From: Candidatus Neomarinimicrobiota bacterium
GTDB taxonomy: Bacteria > Fidelibacterota > SORT01
Reading direction: 5' to 3'
Assembly: GCA_022573815.1 (NCBI GenBank)
Contig: JACZTG010000008.1
Coordinates: 30,606 to 94,605, forward strand
Length of the DNA: 64,000 bases
A program made the position numbers and the translations under genes. The notes beneath the pieces were generated by a model. That model was not told the origin of the DNA. It saw only the letters and a list, made by a program, of their open reading frames with translations, and ran no database searches. This document shows positions 62,702 to 64,000 of the stretch, one piece after another. Every line of letters starts with the position of its first letter. Positions within the stretch are counted from its first letter, which is position 1.

Positions 62702-64000
62702 TTATTTTAGGAGTACCATCTTCTTCGTTCGGACGAAATTGCCTGCCCGCAAGACTGATGTCGGGTTGGCTTGGAGGCGGTAGAAATAAATACCCGACGC
62801 CAAGTCAGAGGCATCCCATTTCACCGAGTGTTTACCTGCCCCTTTTTCTTCATCTACCAATCGTGCTACCTCTTGACCATTTAGATTGAAGATAATAAGA
62901 GAAATATCAGACCGAGTTTCCAAAGAGTATTCAATAGTGGTTATGGGATTGAATGGATTGGGAAAGTTCTGTTTTAACTCATACGATCTAATAACAGAGG
63001 TACCTCCCGGAGATATACCAATTATTGGGGATGACGGTTCTATATTCCGGACACCCCATTCTGAAATCTCATTATTTAATAATGCATCAGTGTTTTCGAA
63101 CCTTATGACATTAACGGAATCAACAAGATTCATAGGAATTATTAATGATTTGACTGTTCCCCAACTGTTTTCATCTGTTGTATTGAGATATGAGAGAAAA
63201 ATACCGTTAACGAACACTGATACTGCATTGCTCTTTCGAATATTGTAGGCTTCAAAACTGATTGTTTCACCAGCAGTGAAAGGCACATTGTCCGATCTGA
63301 AGCTATATCCGATTTCATTTATATAAGCGCTGTCCGATTCACTGAAATATCCATATTCAATCGTTGATGGGAGTTCCACCAATTCAGTTGACACCGGCTT
63401 GTTCACCCAAACCGGACTCGACCAGGCAAAACGATCATTCCAATTTCCGAAAGAGATTACCCTCAAATAGTAAAATGAACTCCGCACATACGAAGAATCC
63501 CGGTAGGAAAAGTTCATTGATGAACTGCCTCCCTCGAAATCAAGAGGAATTATATGATAAATCAGACCATCAAATTTTATAATCTCGACTCCTTTGATTG
63601 GAGTATGGGAGAGCACACTTCCACTGATTAACGGGATAGAATCGGATTGAATCTCTGAACCCATCCATTCCCCGTTCACCTTAAACTTAACTATCGTTCT
63701 ATGATCTGTAGTTGCGAATACTCTACGGTCCTCAAGCGCAGCAAACAGTGATTCCCTGGTAAGGGTATCTGCGTAAATACCGGTTAAGCCCGTGCCTCTG
63801 GAGGTCGAGTCAAGGGCAGTTGCAGCCCACATCCATCCGTTTCCCGGATAGCCATAATGACCGTCGCTGGAGGCTAAAATGCCCATTTTATGGCCCATTG
63901 CGAGTGCGTCTCGGACATAGTGCCCGGCTGCCCTTCCTGCTGCAGTTAAGTCATCAAGTGGATTTAAGAGAAATTCATTTGCTGCGTGCTGGGAATATAT
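62702..64000 (-). CDS. DUF3604/PHP-like surface protein with T9SS tail (C-terminal part)
   Basis: The gene is open to the right edge of the window, so only the C-terminal 432 or so residues are present. Near the start, YVRDALAMGHKMGILASSDG followed by HYGYPGNG and LTGIYADTLTRESLFAALED then RRVFATTDH match the DUF3604 family, which looks like a PHP-type metal phosphoesterase. A beta-sandwich-like region follows. The C-terminus (SYELKQNFPNPFNPITTIEY to FVRTKKMVLLK) is a T9SS type A sorting domain, so the protein should be exported across the outer membrane. Confidence 0.85.
   Translation of the reverse strand: MYSQHAANEFLLNPLDDLTAAGRAAGHYVRDALAMGHKMGILASSDGHYGYPGNGWMWAATALDSTSRGTGLTGIYADTLTRESLFAALEDRRVFATTDHRTIVKFKVNGEWMGSEIQSDSIPLISGSVLSHTPIKGVEIIKFDGLIYHIIPLDFEGGSSSMNFSYRDSSYVRSSFYYLRVISFGNWNDRFAWSSPVWVNKPVSTELVELPSTIEYGYFSESDSAYINEIGYSFRSDNVPFTAGETISFEAYNIRKSNAVSVFVNGIFLSYLNTTDENSWGTVKSLIIPMNLVDSVNVIRFENTDALLNNEISEWGVRNIEPSSPIIGISPGGTSVIRSYELKQNFPNPFNPITTIEYSLETRSDISLIIFNLNGQEVARLVDEEKGAGKHSVKWDASDLASGIYFYRLQANPTSVLRAGNFVRTKKMVLLK

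Overview
The window most likely comes from a Gram-negative bacterium of the Fibrobacteres-Chlorobi-Bacteroidetes (FCB) superphylum, with Candidatus Neomarinimicrobiota or a relative of Ignavibacteria as my best guess. Two proteins end in the type IX secretion (T9SS) type A sorting domain (NFPNPFNP ... TKKM.LLK). There are outer-membrane barrels, lipoproteins with lipoboxes, lipid A genes and an ExbB-ExbD-TonB set. SecD and SecF are separate genes, and the chromosome-partition genes sit beside bactofilin and the ATP synthase. The phylum call is inference from gene content, not from a marker tree. I saw no rRNA, tRNA, CRISPR array, phage genes or transposase. TTG start codons are unusually frequent.

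Layout. 1-5294 (minus): parA-parB-M23 peptidase-bactofilin-atpZ-atpI-like-atpB-atpE-atpF-atpH. 5295-5881 is noncoding and looks like repeat debris. 5882-11505 (plus): 2-hydroxyacid dehydrogenase, secD, secF, a STAS protein and purA. 11526-12884 (minus): TPR protein with a Fis-type HTH. 13222-19141 (plus): a biotin carboxylase, a biotinyl carrier, the methylmalonyl-CoA mutase large subunit, birA, coaX and a nitrilase-family protein. This is a propionyl/methylmalonyl-CoA module packed with its own biotin ligase. 19146-25319 (minus): DUF2914, HAD, two zinc-ribbon proteins around CcmH, and a CusB/CusC metal efflux pair without a CusA pump. An 18-bp perfect palindrome lies upstream of the pair, next to a small Cys/Met/His-containing secreted protein. 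25552: an ArsN2-like acetyltransferase. 26022-28173 (minus): Rieske protein plus a cytochrome b fused to two c-type heme domains. 28326-31354 (minus): three cell-envelope proteins.

31616-44536 is mostly plus strand: YchF, lipid A genes with a GnnA-like oxidoreductase, a C-terminal processing protease, the ExbB/ExbD/ExbD/TonB energiser, a PfkB kinase with MtnA, and a TPR lipoprotein. 44611-52262 is minus: MoxR/DUF58, then a three-gene envelope cluster (Omp85-type barrel, a lipoprotein with a HipA-like atypical kinase signature, and a metallophosphoesterase), a membrane protein and a truncated-type prephenate dehydratase. 52465-58794 holds a degenerate second YchF paralog, a zinc alcohol dehydrogenase, a DUF4382 lipoprotein and an overlapping three-gene envelope cluster (YLDPGSGS protein, methyltransferase, sulfatase-like enzyme). 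58786-64000 holds a deleted haloperoxidase pseudogene, a sulfotransferase-like protein next to a class IV aminotransferase, a YceI protein, a globin and the end of a T9SS-exported DUF3604 protein.

The most promising possible new system is the lipoprotein-kinase / phosphoesterase / Omp85 cluster at 46619-50997. The palindrome-controlled, CusA-less efflux locus and the YLDPGSGS-methyltransferase-sulfatase cluster come next.
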